From Pseudomonadales bacterium (GTDB lineage: Bacteria > Pseudomonadota > Gammaproteobacteria > Pseudomonadales > Azotimanducaceae), in the NCBI GenBank assembly GCA_028281005.1, contig JANQKS010000043.1, positions 18,450-82,449 of the forward strand: a DNA stretch of 64,000 bases, written 5' to 3'. The notes under the pieces are model-generated. The model worked only from the letters and a program-made list of their open reading frames with translations, was not told the origin of the DNA and did not search any database. Each line of letters starts with the position of its first letter. Within the stretch, counting starts at the first letter, position 1. The translations under genes were made by a program, and so were the position numbers. Shown in pieces: positions 25,529 through 33,842 of this stretch.

Positions 25529-26047
25529 ATGGTGGCAGAAGCAAAGCCAGTTGGAGAACAGCGTTATCGAGAAAGTTACGGACGCTACTTAGAAGACTTT
25601 AAAGTAGGGGACGTTTATGAACACCGTCCCGGCCGCAGCGTAACTGAAACCGACAATACCTGGTTTACCTTGCTGACCATGAACCAGCATCCGCTGCATT
25701 TTGATCGCGAATATGGGGCCAAAAGTGAGTTTGGCCAGGTGTTGGTGAATTCCTGTTTAACCATTTCCGTGGTCACTGGCATGTCAGTGTCGGACATCTC
25801 GCAAAAAACCGTAGCGAATCTCGGCTGGGACAAGGTACGTCTCACCGGCCCGGTGTTTGTAGGCGATACGCTCTACGCCGAATCCAAAGTGTTGGAAATT
25901 CGTGCTTCCAAGTCCCGGCCCAATCAGGGCATTGTGACTGTAGAGACCGTGGGCAAAAAACAAGACGGCAGCCAGGTGATCAGTTTTGAGCGCGCCATGC
26001 TGATCCCCAAACGTGGCCATGCGGTGGACGACGAGTTGGATTACTAA
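25529..26047 (+). CDS. MaoC family dehydratase
   Basis: A 172-residue hot-dog-fold protein. It has the usual N-terminus for MaoC (GRYLEDFKVGDVYEHRPGRSVTETDN) and the active-site region LTMNQHPLHFDREYGAKSEFGQVLVN, in which Asp and His hydrate enoyl-CoA. The ATG has CAGGAGG about 9 bp upstream. The acyl-CoA dehydrogenase starts 3 bp after it, so they are very likely co-transcribed and act on successive steps of an acyl-CoA degradation. Confidence 0.85.
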   Translation: MVAEAKPVGEQRYRESYGRYLEDFKVGDVYEHRPGRSVTETDNTWFTLLTMNQHPLHFDREYGAKSEFGQVLVNSCLTISVVTGMSVSDISQKTVANLGWDKVRLTGPVFVGDTLYAESKVLEIRASKSRPNQGIVTVETVGKKQDGSQVISFERAMLIPKRGHAVDDELDY

Positions 26048-26050
26048 ATC

Positions 26051-27187
26051 GTGCAAGACGAGCAGATTATTCTCGACAGCGTTGAGCGTTTCCTCGACAG
26101 ACACGTGCGCCCTGTGGCCAAAGCGCTGGAATTGGCGGATGCCTATCCCCATGAGGTAGTCAGTGAGATGCAGCGTCTGGGTCTGTTCGGCGCCACCATC
26201 GGTGAGCAGTACGGCGGTATGGGTTTACCGGCTTCCACTTATGCCAAAATTGTGGAACAAGTGTCCGCCGTATGGATGTCTGTATCGGGCATCTTCAATT
26301 CCCACCTCATCATGTGTGCAGCGATCGAGCGTTTTGGCACGGAAGACCTAAAACAACAATTTTTGCCACGCATGGCGCGCGGTGAATTGCGTGGCGGGAT
26401 TGCGCTGACAGAGCCTGATTGCGGCACTGACTTACAGGCAATCCGCACCCGTGCCGACAAAGACGGCGACAGTTATGTCATCAACGGCACCAAACAATGG
26501 ATCACCAATTCGGTACAAGGCAATGTCCTCGCCGTGTTGGTGAAAAGTGATGTCAACACCACCCCGGCGCACAAAGGCATGAGTCTCCTGGTGGTGGAGA
26601 AAAGTGCAGGTTATAAGGCCCATAAGCTCGCCAAACTAGGGTACCGCGGCGTGGATACCGGTGAGGTGTTGTTTGAAGATGTACGCGTCCCGGCGAGCCA
26701 CTTAGTGGGAGCGCAAGAAGGCCGCGGCTTGCAGCAAATTTTGTCCGGATTGGCGTTGGGGCGTATTAATGTTGCCGCCCGCGGCGTCGGGGTAGCGGAT
26801 GCAGCATTAAAAGCGAGCCTCAACTACGCCCAAATCCGCAAGACATTTGGCCAACCCATCGCCCAGCACCAGGCCATACAACTCAAACTGGCGGACATGG
26901 CTACGCAAGTAGAAGCTGCCCGCTTGCTGACCCAGCGCGCGGCGGCAGCTTATGACAGCGGTGAGCGGTGTGACTTGGAGGCGGGCATGGCAAAACTATT
27001 TGCTACCGAGACGGCGATGCACAATGCCAACGAAGCGCTGCGTATACACGGTGCTTATGGATATGCGCCGGAAAATGAAGTTGAACGCTACTATCGGGAT
27101 GCACCGCTGCTGGTTGTTGGGGAGGGGACCAATGAGTTGCAGCGGCTCATTATCGCGCGCCAGCTGTTGGAGCGATATCCGGCATAA
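26051..27187 (+). CDS. Acyl-CoA dehydrogenase
   Basis: A 378-residue FAD enzyme with all three family domains. GGIALTEPDCGTDLQAIRTR and YVINGTKQWITNS are FAD and CoA contacts, and the C-terminal part has RKTFGQPIAQHQAIQLKLADM and IHGAYGYAPENEVERYYRDA. The catalytic base is probably the Glu of VVGEGTNELQR. It starts at GTG 26051. It introduces a double bond into an acyl-CoA, with MaoC upstream as likely hydratase. Confidence 0.9.
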   Translation: MQDEQIILDSVERFLDRHVRPVAKALELADAYPHEVVSEMQRLGLFGATIGEQYGGMGLPASTYAKIVEQVSAVWMSVSGIFNSHLIMCAAIERFGTEDLKQQFLPRMARGELRGGIALTEPDCGTDLQAIRTRADKDGDSYVINGTKQWITNSVQGNVLAVLVKSDVNTTPAHKGMSLLVVEKSAGYKAHKLAKLGYRGVDTGEVLFEDVRVPASHLVGAQEGRGLQQILSGLALGRINVAARGVGVADAALKASLNYAQIRKTFGQPIAQHQAIQLKLADMATQVEAARLLTQRAAAAYDSGERCDLEAGMAKLFATETAMHNANEALRIHGAYGYAPENEVERYYRDAPLLVVGEGTNELQRLIIARQLLERYPA

Positions 27188-27229
27188 GGCGCCGTGGTGG
27201 CTTATTTCCGGGATTTAGAGTGTGCTGAG

Positions 27230-27415
27230 CTAAACCGCGTGTGAGAGCTGTTGTGCCAGCGCTTCGTCGATCACTTGTTGGGCGTGTTCGATACAGGTGC
27301 CGCAGTTGGTAGCTGCACCGAGGTGCGCTTGGATGGTGGCGAGATCATCTGCGCCATTCGCGACCGCGTCTCTTATTTCCTGATCAGAAACTGCCTTGCA
27401 GATACATACGTACAT
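27230..27415 (-). CDS. bfd: Bacterioferritin-associated ferredoxin
   Basis: A 61-residue 2Fe-2S protein with the Bfd pattern C4-x-C6 and C38-x2-C41 (MYVCICKAV and ATNCGTC). Bfd reduces bacterioferritin to release stored iron. Start ATG 27415 (MYVCICKAV) is preferred, as Bfd proteins begin this way; an upstream ATG at 27433 would add six residues. It is divergent from the bacterioferritin gene. Confidence 0.9.
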   Translation of the reverse strand: MYVCICKAVSDQEIRDAVANGADDLATIQAHLGAATNCGTCIEHAQQVIDEALAQQLSHAV

Positions 27416-27463
27416 GAGTGGTATGGATATCAACGGGTTGCCGTTATTGTAACCCTCTTATCT

Positions 27464-27482
27464 CTAAATGCAAATCGTTCTC
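27464..27482. promoter_or_regulatory. Candidate Fur box between bfd and bfr
   Basis: CTAAATGCAAATCGTTCTC matches 12 of 19 positions of the Escherichia coli Fur consensus, concentrated in the core. It lies about 50 bp upstream of the bfd start. Iron control of bfd is common, so the place fits, but the match is weak. Confidence 0.3.
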
Positions 27483-27507
27483 GGTACTATTTTGGCTGTT
27501 ATTGACG

Positions 27508-27537
27508 TTGCCCGTTGAGATTAATTATTGTTATAAA
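27508..27537 (+). promoter_or_regulatory. Possible promoter of bfr
   Basis: TTGCCC (27508-27513) and TATAAA (27532-27537) are separated by 18 bp, about 80 bp before the bfr start. The surrounding DNA is AT-rich compared with the rest of the window. Confidence 0.35.
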
Positions 27538-27617
27538 TCAATAAGTTAGATAGTTTTTCCCTTGCGTACTGAACGTCGCTGAGGCAATATGCGCCGAAGT
27601 TAAATTAAGGAAGATCG

Positions 27618-28097
27618 ATGCAATCGTTGGATCCCAGAGTCATTGAACAGCTCAACCAGATTCTGAAGAATGAATTGACTGCCATTAACCAGTATTTTTT
27701 GCACGCCAAGATGCTGGGAGACTGGGGCCTGAAGGCGCTCGCAGACCATGAATATCATGAGTCGATTGATGAGATGAAACACGCAGATGAGCTCATCGAA
27801 CGTATTCTGTTCCTGGAAGGTCTGCCAAATTTACAAGACCTCGGCAAACTCATGATTGGCCAGGACGTACCGCAAATCTTAGAAGCGGACCTGGGTATGG
27901 AGATGACCGCCATGAGTGATCTACGTGAAACCATCGCCATCTGTGAGGAAGCCGGTGACTATGTTACACGGGATTTGGTCCGCAAGATCCTGGATTCCGA
28001 AGAAGAACACGTTGATTGGCTGGAGACGCAAAAGGGTCTGATTGAAAAAATGGGCCTGGAAAACTACATCCAGTCACAAAGTGCCGGCGAAGGTTAA
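27618..28097 (+). CDS. bfr: Bacterioferritin
   Basis: A 159-residue ferritin-like iron-storage protein. The di-iron ferroxidase ligands are visible (Glu in [11 protein letters not shown], then [24 protein letters not shown], and [11 protein letters not shown]). Met53, in DEMKHAD, is at the haem-ligand position of bacterioferritins. AAGGAAG precedes the ATG. Bfd is encoded divergently, 202 bp between the starts, and would reduce it. Its stop overlaps the last codon of mobA on the other strand by 4 bp. Confidence 0.95.
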   Translation: MQSLDPRVIEQLNQILKNELTAINQYFLHAKMLGDWGLKALADHEYHESIDEMKHADELIERILFLEGLPNLQDLGKLMIGQDVPQILEADLGMEMTAMSDLRETIAICEEAGDYVTRDLVRKILDSEEEHVDWLETQKGLIEKMGLENYIQSQSAGEG

Positions 28098-28711
28098 TCT
28101 GTTAAGTCTTCAGGACGGTTGATATTGCGAAACGCGCCAGGGGCGGCAAACGCCGCCTGAGCCGCCTGTATCTCCGCCAGCCAAGCAAACACCGCCACCC
28201 CACCTCCCGTTAGGTACGCCAGCAAATTTGCGGTCACGCTGCGGTGCAGCAGCAAGTGCAGATGTTGTTGGCGCTCGCCATCATGCGCAACTAACGCGTA
28301 AGCGCGGGTGTGTTTGGCGCTTTGTTGCATGGTTGGATACCAGTCCGCCGGTAAACCGGGTGTGTCACCCGGGCTCACCAGTAACCAGCGTTGTGAGGAG
28401 TGGTCAGCCATCGCTTGTAGACCAGCCAACACGCCGACCAGCGGTCCGGGTTGCATGGAGTACCGCTTAAGAAGCTGATGGTCTTCAACCACAGGCGCGC
28501 GTTGTGCGTAGGTGGAGATGTTGCGATTGGCGCTGATGAGTTTTGGCATCTCCTCGGGTACGCTGGCCAGGACATGTTCGAGCATGGTGTGTTCTCGCCA
28601 ATACAGGAGCGGTTTGTCTACGCCTCCCATCCGTGCGCCTTTGCCACCGCACAATACCAACAGCGTGGTGTTGTGCGGCGTCGGCGTCACCCAAGGATCT
28701 TGTGGCGGCAT
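28094..28711 (-). CDS. mobA: Molybdenum cofactor guanylyltransferase
   Basis: MobA attaches GMP to molybdopterin. The 205-residue protein has the nucleotidyltransferase signature [19 protein letters not shown] and the later stretches [13 protein letters not shown] and [12 protein letters not shown], with Asp for the metal. The start [18 protein letters not shown] is accepted as given by the first ATG. The enzyme implies molybdoenzymes, and possibly selenium-containing formate dehydrogenase, elsewhere in the genome. Confidence 0.88.
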   Translation of the reverse strand: MPPQDPWVTPTPHNTTLLVLCGGKGARMGGVDKPLLYWREHTMLEHVLASVPEEMPKLISANRNISTYAQRAPVVEDHQLLKRYSMQPGPLVGVLAGLQAMADHSSQRWLLVSPGDTPGLPADWYPTMQQSAKHTRAYALVAHDGERQQHLHLLLHRSVTANLLAYLTGGGVAVFAWLAEIQAAQAAFAAPGAFRNINRPEDLTD

Positions 28712-28730
28712 CTTTGTGACGCTGTGTTAA

Positions 28731-28770
28731 CGCTCGGTTCTATACGCTGGGTTCAAAAACGCTCGGTTCA
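28731..28770. repeat. Three imperfect copies of a 10-bp unit around a stop codon
   Basis: CGCTCGGTTC occurs at 28731-28740 and 28760-28769, with CGCTGGGTTC at 28745-28754 between them. The last copy overlaps the stop codon of the nitronate monooxygenase-like gene. Confidence 0.7.
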
Positions 28771-29904
28771 ATCGCTCAGCGTTTGGCCCAAGCGTTCCAC
28801 GGCATCCGCGTAGTCTTGCATAAAGTCGTACACTACCGTGCGCGCACCCACCGAAGCGTTCATCAAACCCACACCTTGGCCCACCCAATAAGTGGCCAAA
28901 TTGCGTGCCCCAGGGTCACCGGCTTCAGCCAGTTTATCGATTTTACGCAGCGCCGGCTCACTGACCAAACTCTGTAGCGGCATGGGCAACGGTGATGGTG
29001 CTTCAGCAGCCTGCCAGGCATCGGTCCAGGAAGAGCGCAGTTGGCGAGTGTATTTACCGGTACGGCTTTTCGAGCGCACCGTCTGGCGCGAGTTGGCGGC
29101 CAACATTTTTTCTTTCACCGCGGGATTGGTTTCCGCTTCTGAAGTGGTCAACCACACCGAGCCGGTCCATGCGCCGTGGGCACCCATGGCCATACAGGCT
29201 GCCATTTGCCGGCCGGTGACGATACCGCCGGCGGCCAGCACGGAAACATTGGGATAGTCTTTGATGGCGTCCAGCACCTCGGGGACCAGCACCAAGGTGG
29301 AAATTTCGCCACAGTGTCCACCCGCTTCCGTGCCTGAAACAATCAGCACATCCACGCCGGATTCACAGTGTTTAATGGCGTGTTCTTTGGCACCGGTCAA
29401 CGCGCCGACACAGACGCCGGCGCTTTTGGCGCGCTCCAGCATAAAATGTGGCGGTACGCCGAGGGCGTTGACGATCATCTGGATGGGGTGTGCAAAGGCC
29501 ACGTCCAACACGGCGCTGGCACCGGATTCGCGCATGTTATCGCCATAACCCGAGCGTGGCCGCTGCCACAAATCACTGGTATCGATCCCCGCCTGGGCGA
29601 GGATCGATTCCACATAGGCTTTGTGCTCCGGGGGGATACGCGCTTCGATATCTTCCGGCGTGAGATTGCTGGATTCTTTGGCGTCGATGCTGTTCGGCAC
29701 AATGATGTCGACACCGTAGGGTTTGCCGTCAATGTGCTCATCGATCCAGTTCAGTTCTATTTCCAGGCTTTCCGGCGTGTGGCCGGCAGCCCCGAGTACA
29801 CCCATCCCGCCGGCCTTGCTGACTTCAACAATTACGTCTCTGCAGTGGCTGAAAGCAAATAGCGGAAATTCAATACCAAGTTGTTCGCAGAGCGGTGACA
29901 TCAT
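28768..29904 (-). CDS. Nitronate monooxygenase-like FMN flavoprotein
   Basis: A 378-residue TIM-barrel protein of the nitronate monooxygenase/enoyl-ACP reductase II type. It starts with CEQLGIEFPLFAFSHCRDV and continues with AGGMGVLGAAG, VDVLIVSGTEAGGHCGE and VLAAGGIVTGRQMAACMAMG, which are FMN contacts. The start chosen is ATG 29904, with AAGGG about 9 bp upstream; a TTG 33 bp earlier is less likely. A catalytic His may be the one in TEAGGHCG. The crotonase at 30053 diverges from it. Confidence 0.85.
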   Translation of the reverse strand: MMSPLCEQLGIEFPLFAFSHCRDVIVEVSKAGGMGVLGAAGHTPESLEIELNWIDEHIDGKPYGVDIIVPNSIDAKESSNLTPEDIEARIPPEHKAYVESILAQAGIDTSDLWQRPRSGYGDNMRESGASAVLDVAFAHPIQMIVNALGVPPHFMLERAKSAGVCVGALTGAKEHAIKHCESGVDVLIVSGTEAGGHCGEISTLVLVPEVLDAIKDYPNVSVLAAGGIVTGRQMAACMAMGAHGAWTGSVWLTTSEAETNPAVKEKMLAANSRQTVRSKSRTGKYTRQLRSSWTDAWQAAEAPSPLPMPLQSLVSEPALRKIDKLAEAGDPGARNLATYWVGQGVGLMNASVGARTVVYDFMQDYADAVERLGQTLSD

Positions 29905-30052
29905 CGCTTGACCCTTACCTTCGTTGGAAACCGTCAATTATGCCCGAAGGTTTGGGCTGATCCTTATTTAATATTGTGTGTCCGGTGCGAAAGCCGCAAA
30001 CTGCGCGGGTTTTGTTTAACTTTTCTATGTTTGTCGCGAGAGGGAATCCCGT

Positions 30053-30850
30053 TTGAGCTTTCTTAAATCCGAACGTCACGGCCACGTGCTGGTGTTGACC
30101 ATGTCCAGTCCTGAAACACGAAATGCACTAACCGGTGACGATCAGTTTGATGATTTTGAACAGACCTGTCAGGCCATTAACGATGACATGTCCGTCCGCG
30201 CTGTGGTGCTAACTGGAGAGGGCAGTGCGTTCTGTGCGGGTGGCAATGTCAAAGACATGCGCGACCGCACCGGCTTGTTTTCTGGTGATCCCTTTGATCA
30301 AGCGGATGCCTATCGGCGCGGTATTCAACGCATTCCTCGCGCCATTTATGCACTGAATGTACCGACCATTGCCGCGGTTAACGGTCCCGCGGTGGGTGCC
30401 GGCTGTGACCTCGCCACCATGTGTGACATTCGCATCGGCAGCACCAAGGCGATGTTTGCCGAGAGTTTTGTCAAACTGGGCATCATCCCGGGTGATGGCG
30501 GCGCCTGGTTTTTACCCCGTGCAGTGGGTTATTCGAACGCCTGCAAAATGGCGTTCAGCGGCGAACCGGTGCGTGCCGAAGAGGCGTTACAGATGGGTTT
30601 GATGTCGGAGATGGTTGAACCTGAAACTTTGCTGGAGCGGGCCGTTGAGCTGGCGCAGAGCATAGCGGCAAACCCGCCGCATGCGGTGCGCTTGACCAAG
30701 CAGCTGATGCGCGCCAGCGAAAAGTCATCCCTTGACGAACTGCTGGATAAGTCAGCGGCTTTCCAAGCGGTTTGTCACGCGGAGCCGGATCACGCTGAAG
30801 CAGTTGCTGCGTTTTTTGAAAAGCGCAGTGGCAACTATCGCGAGTCTTGA
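30053..30850 (+). CDS. Enoyl-CoA hydratase/isomerase family protein
   Basis: A 265-residue crotonase with VLTMSSPETRNALTGDDQ, oxyanion-hole segments SAFCAGGNVKDMRDR and AAVNGPAVGAGCDLATMCDI, and a Glu in MFAESFVKLGIIPGDGG that fits the acid/base position of hydratases. It starts at TTG 30053 with GAGAGGGA about 9 bp upstream; this is the only start that keeps the usual N-terminus. The beta-lactamase-fold gene follows after 35 bp. Confidence 0.88.
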   Translation: MSFLKSERHGHVLVLTMSSPETRNALTGDDQFDDFEQTCQAINDDMSVRAVVLTGEGSAFCAGGNVKDMRDRTGLFSGDPFDQADAYRRGIQRIPRAIYALNVPTIAAVNGPAVGAGCDLATMCDIRIGSTKAMFAESFVKLGIIPGDGGAWFLPRAVGYSNACKMAFSGEPVRAEEALQMGLMSEMVEPETLLERAVELAQSIAANPPHAVRLTKQLMRASEKSSLDELLDKSAAFQAVCHAEPDHAEAVAAFFEKRSGNYRES

Positions 30851-30885
30851 GAACATAAATCGCAACCAGGAGAGGGAGCATACAC

Positions 30886-32202
30886 TTGAAGAGACACTCT
30901 ACTTTAGTTTTGGCATTGGGATCGGTTTTGCTGCTGGCAGCCGCCTTACCCGCCAGTGGTCCGAGAGCATGGGCCAACGATCTGCCCCAGGTAAAACCCG
31001 AACGGCAGGGGTTTTCTACTCAACGACTGCAGCGTATTACCGATGTCACTCAGCAATACGTGGACGACGGCAAGTTGGCCGGGGTCATCACCATGGTGGC
31101 GCGCAACGGCAAAATTGTGCATTTCGAAGCGGTGGGTAATCGCGGCGCCGAGGACGCCTCCCCGCTACGCAAGGACGATTTATTCCGCATTTACTCGATG
31201 ACCAAGCCGATCACCGCCGCCGCCGCCATGCAGTTGTACGAGCAGGGCCGCTTTCATCTAAACGATCCGGTGTCGAAGTTTGTACCAGAGCTCAAAAACG
31301 TTAAGGTGTTGAACGCAGACGGCGAATTGGCCGACCTCGAACGGCAAATGACCATGCAACAGTTGCTCACCCACACCACCGGTTTGTCCTACGGATTTAA
31401 TCCCCAAGGGGATCCGGTCGATCAGCACTACGTAGATGCAAAACTATGGGAATCCAAAGATTTAGACGATTTTGCTAAGAAGCTAGGTGAGATACCGTTA
31501 AAATTCCAACCGGGTGCACAATGGCATTATTCGGTGGCGGTCGACGTGACGGGTTTGGTGGTGCAGCGGATCAGTGGGCAGTCTTTTGATGCCTACCTGG
31601 ACGAGCACATCTTCCAGCCCCTGCAGATGATCGACACCTCGTTTGCGGTGCCCGAGGATAAGCTTGACCGGTTCCTGCCGAATCACTACATCGACCCGGA
31701 AACCAAGGTGCTGACGCAAACAGAACCCCAGGGCAACAGTGCCATGCAGGACTATCAAAACGTCACGCTGTTCTCCGGCGGTGGCGGTCTGGTATCCAGC
31801 ACCATGGACTACATGCGTTTTGCCGAAGCCATGCGTAACGGCGGCGCATTAGACGGTGCCCGTATTTTGGGTCCGAAAACGGTGGATTACATGGCCACCA
31901 ACCACTTGCCGGCGAGTATCAACAGCGGTGGTACCGGCGAGGCACCCATTCTCGGCACCCAGCTGAACGGTTTTGGCTTTGGTCTGGGCTTCGGTCTGGT
32001 GACCGACCCTGCCGCCGGCGGGGTGATGGGCAGCGCCGGGGAGTACAACTGGGGCGGCGCCGCCGGTACCGTGTTCTGGATCGATCCGGTGGAAGAGGTC
32101 ACCGTGGTGGGCATGATCCAGTTGATGGGATCACCGTATCCGTTCCGCTCGGACTTGAAGGTTGCCACCTATCAGGCGCTGGTGGACAGCTACGCCGATT
32201 AG
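30886..32202 (+). CDS. Exported serine hydrolase, class C beta-lactamase/esterase VIII type
   Basis: A 438-residue protein with a signal peptide (LVLALGSVLLLAAALPASG). The catalytic Ser-x-x-Lys is in IYSMTKPITAAAAMQLYEQG, and Tyr-Ser-Val in WHYSVAVDVTG takes the place of the second motif, as in family VIII esterases. GGGLVSSTMDYMRFAEAM follows. It starts at TTG with GGAGAGGGAG upstream. Esterase activity is more likely than antibiotic resistance, though this cannot be decided from sequence. Confidence 0.82.
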   Translation: MKRHSTLVLALGSVLLLAAALPASGPRAWANDLPQVKPERQGFSTQRLQRITDVTQQYVDDGKLAGVITMVARNGKIVHFEAVGNRGAEDASPLRKDDLFRIYSMTKPITAAAAMQLYEQGRFHLNDPVSKFVPELKNVKVLNADGELADLERQMTMQQLLTHTTGLSYGFNPQGDPVDQHYVDAKLWESKDLDDFAKKLGEIPLKFQPGAQWHYSVAVDVTGLVVQRISGQSFDAYLDEHIFQPLQMIDTSFAVPEDKLDRFLPNHYIDPETKVLTQTEPQGNSAMQDYQNVTLFSGGGGLVSSTMDYMRFAEAMRNGGALDGARILGPKTVDYMATNHLPASINSGGTGEAPILGTQLNGFGFGLGFGLVTDPAAGGVMGSAGEYNWGGAAGTVFWIDPVEEVTVVGMIQLMGSPYPFRSDLKVATYQALVDSYAD

Positions 32203-32220
32203 CCGCCAGGCCGGCTAACC

Positions 32221-32997
32221 TTAGCGAATGCCCTGACCGTCGTCGATTTTCACGTAGGTCCCAGTGACTGCAGTGGAGGCTGGGGAGACGAAGTACAGTA
32301 GCGTGCTGTCCATTTCTGCCGGATCGCAGATGCGCTTGCGCGGGAACGCTTTGGTGATGTCTCCCATGCGCTCCAGCATGCCGTCCATCATTTCGGACGC
32401 AAAAGCGCCTGGGGCGATGGCATTGACGTTGATGTTGAAGCGCGCCCATTCCACAGCTAGCGCTTCGGTCATGCGAACAATGCCGGCCTTGGTGATGGAA
32501 TACAGCGCGGCACCCTGTCCCGAATAGGTGAACGCACCGACGGACGATATATTCACCATACGTCCGGGTAGTTCCGCGGCGATTAAGCGGCGGGCCACTT
32601 CACAGGACAACACGTAAGGGCCGCGCAGATTGGTATCGAAGACGTCATCAATCAGCTCATTACTCATCTTGTGCGCGCGTTGGGCATCGGGGATGCCGGC
32701 GTTGTTGACCAAAATGGTGACGGTGCCCAAGGCTGCTTCGGCTTGCTCTACACAGGCAAGAATGGAGTCGTTGTCGCGCATGTCCAATGCAATGGGTTCA
32801 ACCGTGGCGCCGGCGCTGCGTAACTCAGCAGCAAGTTCTTCCAAGCGTTCCACCCGACGCCCGGTAATGGCTACCTTGGCCCCGCAGGCGGCCAAAACCT
32901 GTGCGAAGCGTTTCCCCAAACCGGACGTTGTGCCGGTGACTAAGGCCACTTGGCCGCTGAGGTCTTGGTTGAGGTTGGGTAGTGGATAATCTGTCAT
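32221..32997 (-). CDS. SDR family oxidoreductase
   Basis: A 258-residue classical short-chain dehydrogenase. It has the cofactor motif TGTTSGLGKRFA, NNAG in VTILVNNAGIPDA, Ser in NISSVGAFTYSG and the active-site Tyr-x-x-x-Lys in ALYSITKAGI. The Arg pair in ITGRRVERLEEL favours NADP. Start ATG 32997 is preferred over GTG-like upstream codons. It is divergent from the PhyH-type dioxygenase with 89 bp between. Confidence 0.88.
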   Translation of the reverse strand: MTDYPLPNLNQDLSGQVALVTGTTSGLGKRFAQVLAACGAKVAITGRRVERLEELAAELRSAGATVEPIALDMRDNDSILACVEQAEAALGTVTILVNNAGIPDAQRAHKMSNELIDDVFDTNLRGPYVLSCEVARRLIAAELPGRMVNISSVGAFTYSGQGAALYSITKAGIVRMTEALAVEWARFNINVNAIAPGAFASEMMDGMLERMGDITKAFPRKRICDPAEMDSTLLYFVSPASTAVTGTYVKIDDGQGIR

Positions 32998-33086
32998 GTT
33001 ACACCTGTTCAAAAATGTCCAAAGCTGGCAGTGTAACAGTTCGTTCGCGGAAAGCAGTGCTAAGAAGAGCTAAGAAGAGAGTCGCC

Positions 33087-33842
33087 ATGCGTCTGTCATC
33101 ACAACAACAAGAGCAGTACATCGAGCAGGGGTACCTGGTGTTGCCGGGACTCATCGAAGAAGCCGCGCTCAAGCGTTACAACGACCGCTTTGAAAGCTTA
33201 GTGCGCGGTGAACAGGCTTTGCCGCCTGGGATGAAGTTGATGCAAGACGTGATGGTGGTCAAAGGCGCGGTGCAACCGGCCTCGGAGTTACATGCGGTCA
33301 ACAAACTCTTGTGCTTTGAAGAAGATGAAGTGTTGTTTGATTTTGCCCAGCATCCTGGGTTAATGAGCGCGGTGCGCAGCCTCATCGGCGAAGAGATCTA
33401 CAGCCTGTCTTCGAACATCTTTAACAAGCCGCCGGGGGTAGACGGCAAACACCCGATGCATCAAGACCTGCGCTATTTCAAAATTGGCCCGGCGGATAAA
33501 ATTGTCGGTGTGTGGACCGCCATGTTTCCAGCCACCCGGGAGTCCGGCTGTTTGGCGGTTATTCCCGGTTCCCATACACGGGGCATGCTTGAACACGAAA
33601 GTCCCGATTGGGAGTTTGTGAACCACGGCTTTTTTGGCATCGAAGACCTGGACTTGTCCCAGCGTCAACATGTCGAACTGCAGCCGGGGGATACTTTGTT
33701 GTTTCATCCGTTGCTGATTCACGGCTCGGGCACCAACACCAGCGACCACTTTCGGCGTGCCATTTCAATCCATTGCGCGTCCGCCGAGTGCGCTGGCGAA
33801 GGTGATTGGAAATCTAACCGCTTCACCCGGCGCTTACCCTAA
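33087..33842 (+). CDS. Phytanoyl-CoA dioxygenase (PhyH) family protein
   Basis: A 251-residue Fe(II)/2-oxoglutarate oxygenase. The iron ligands are His125 and Asp127 (MHQDLRY) and probably His212 (LLIHGSG), with Arg224 as a likely oxoglutarate contact. Start ATG 33087 (MRLSSQQQEQYIEQGYLVLP) has AAGAAGAGAG upstream, and this region holds a short duplication of the element GCTAAGAAGA. The APC transporter begins immediately after the stop codon. Confidence 0.85.
   Translation: MRLSSQQQEQYIEQGYLVLPGLIEEAALKRYNDRFESLVRGEQALPPGMKLMQDVMVVKGAVQPASELHAVNKLLCFEEDEVLFDFAQHPGLMSAVRSLIGEEIYSLSSNIFNKPPGVDGKHPMHQDLRYFKIGPADKIVGVWTAMFPATRESGCLAVIPGSHTRGMLEHESPDWEFVNHGFFGIEDLDLSQRQHVELQPGDTLLFHPLLIHGSGTNTSDHFRRAISIHCASAECAGEGDWKSNRFTRRLP

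Noticed and set aside
30886..32202. Antibiotic-resistance beta-lactamase
   Set aside because: The second motif reads Tyr-Ser-Val as in family VIII esterases, and nothing around it suggests resistance.
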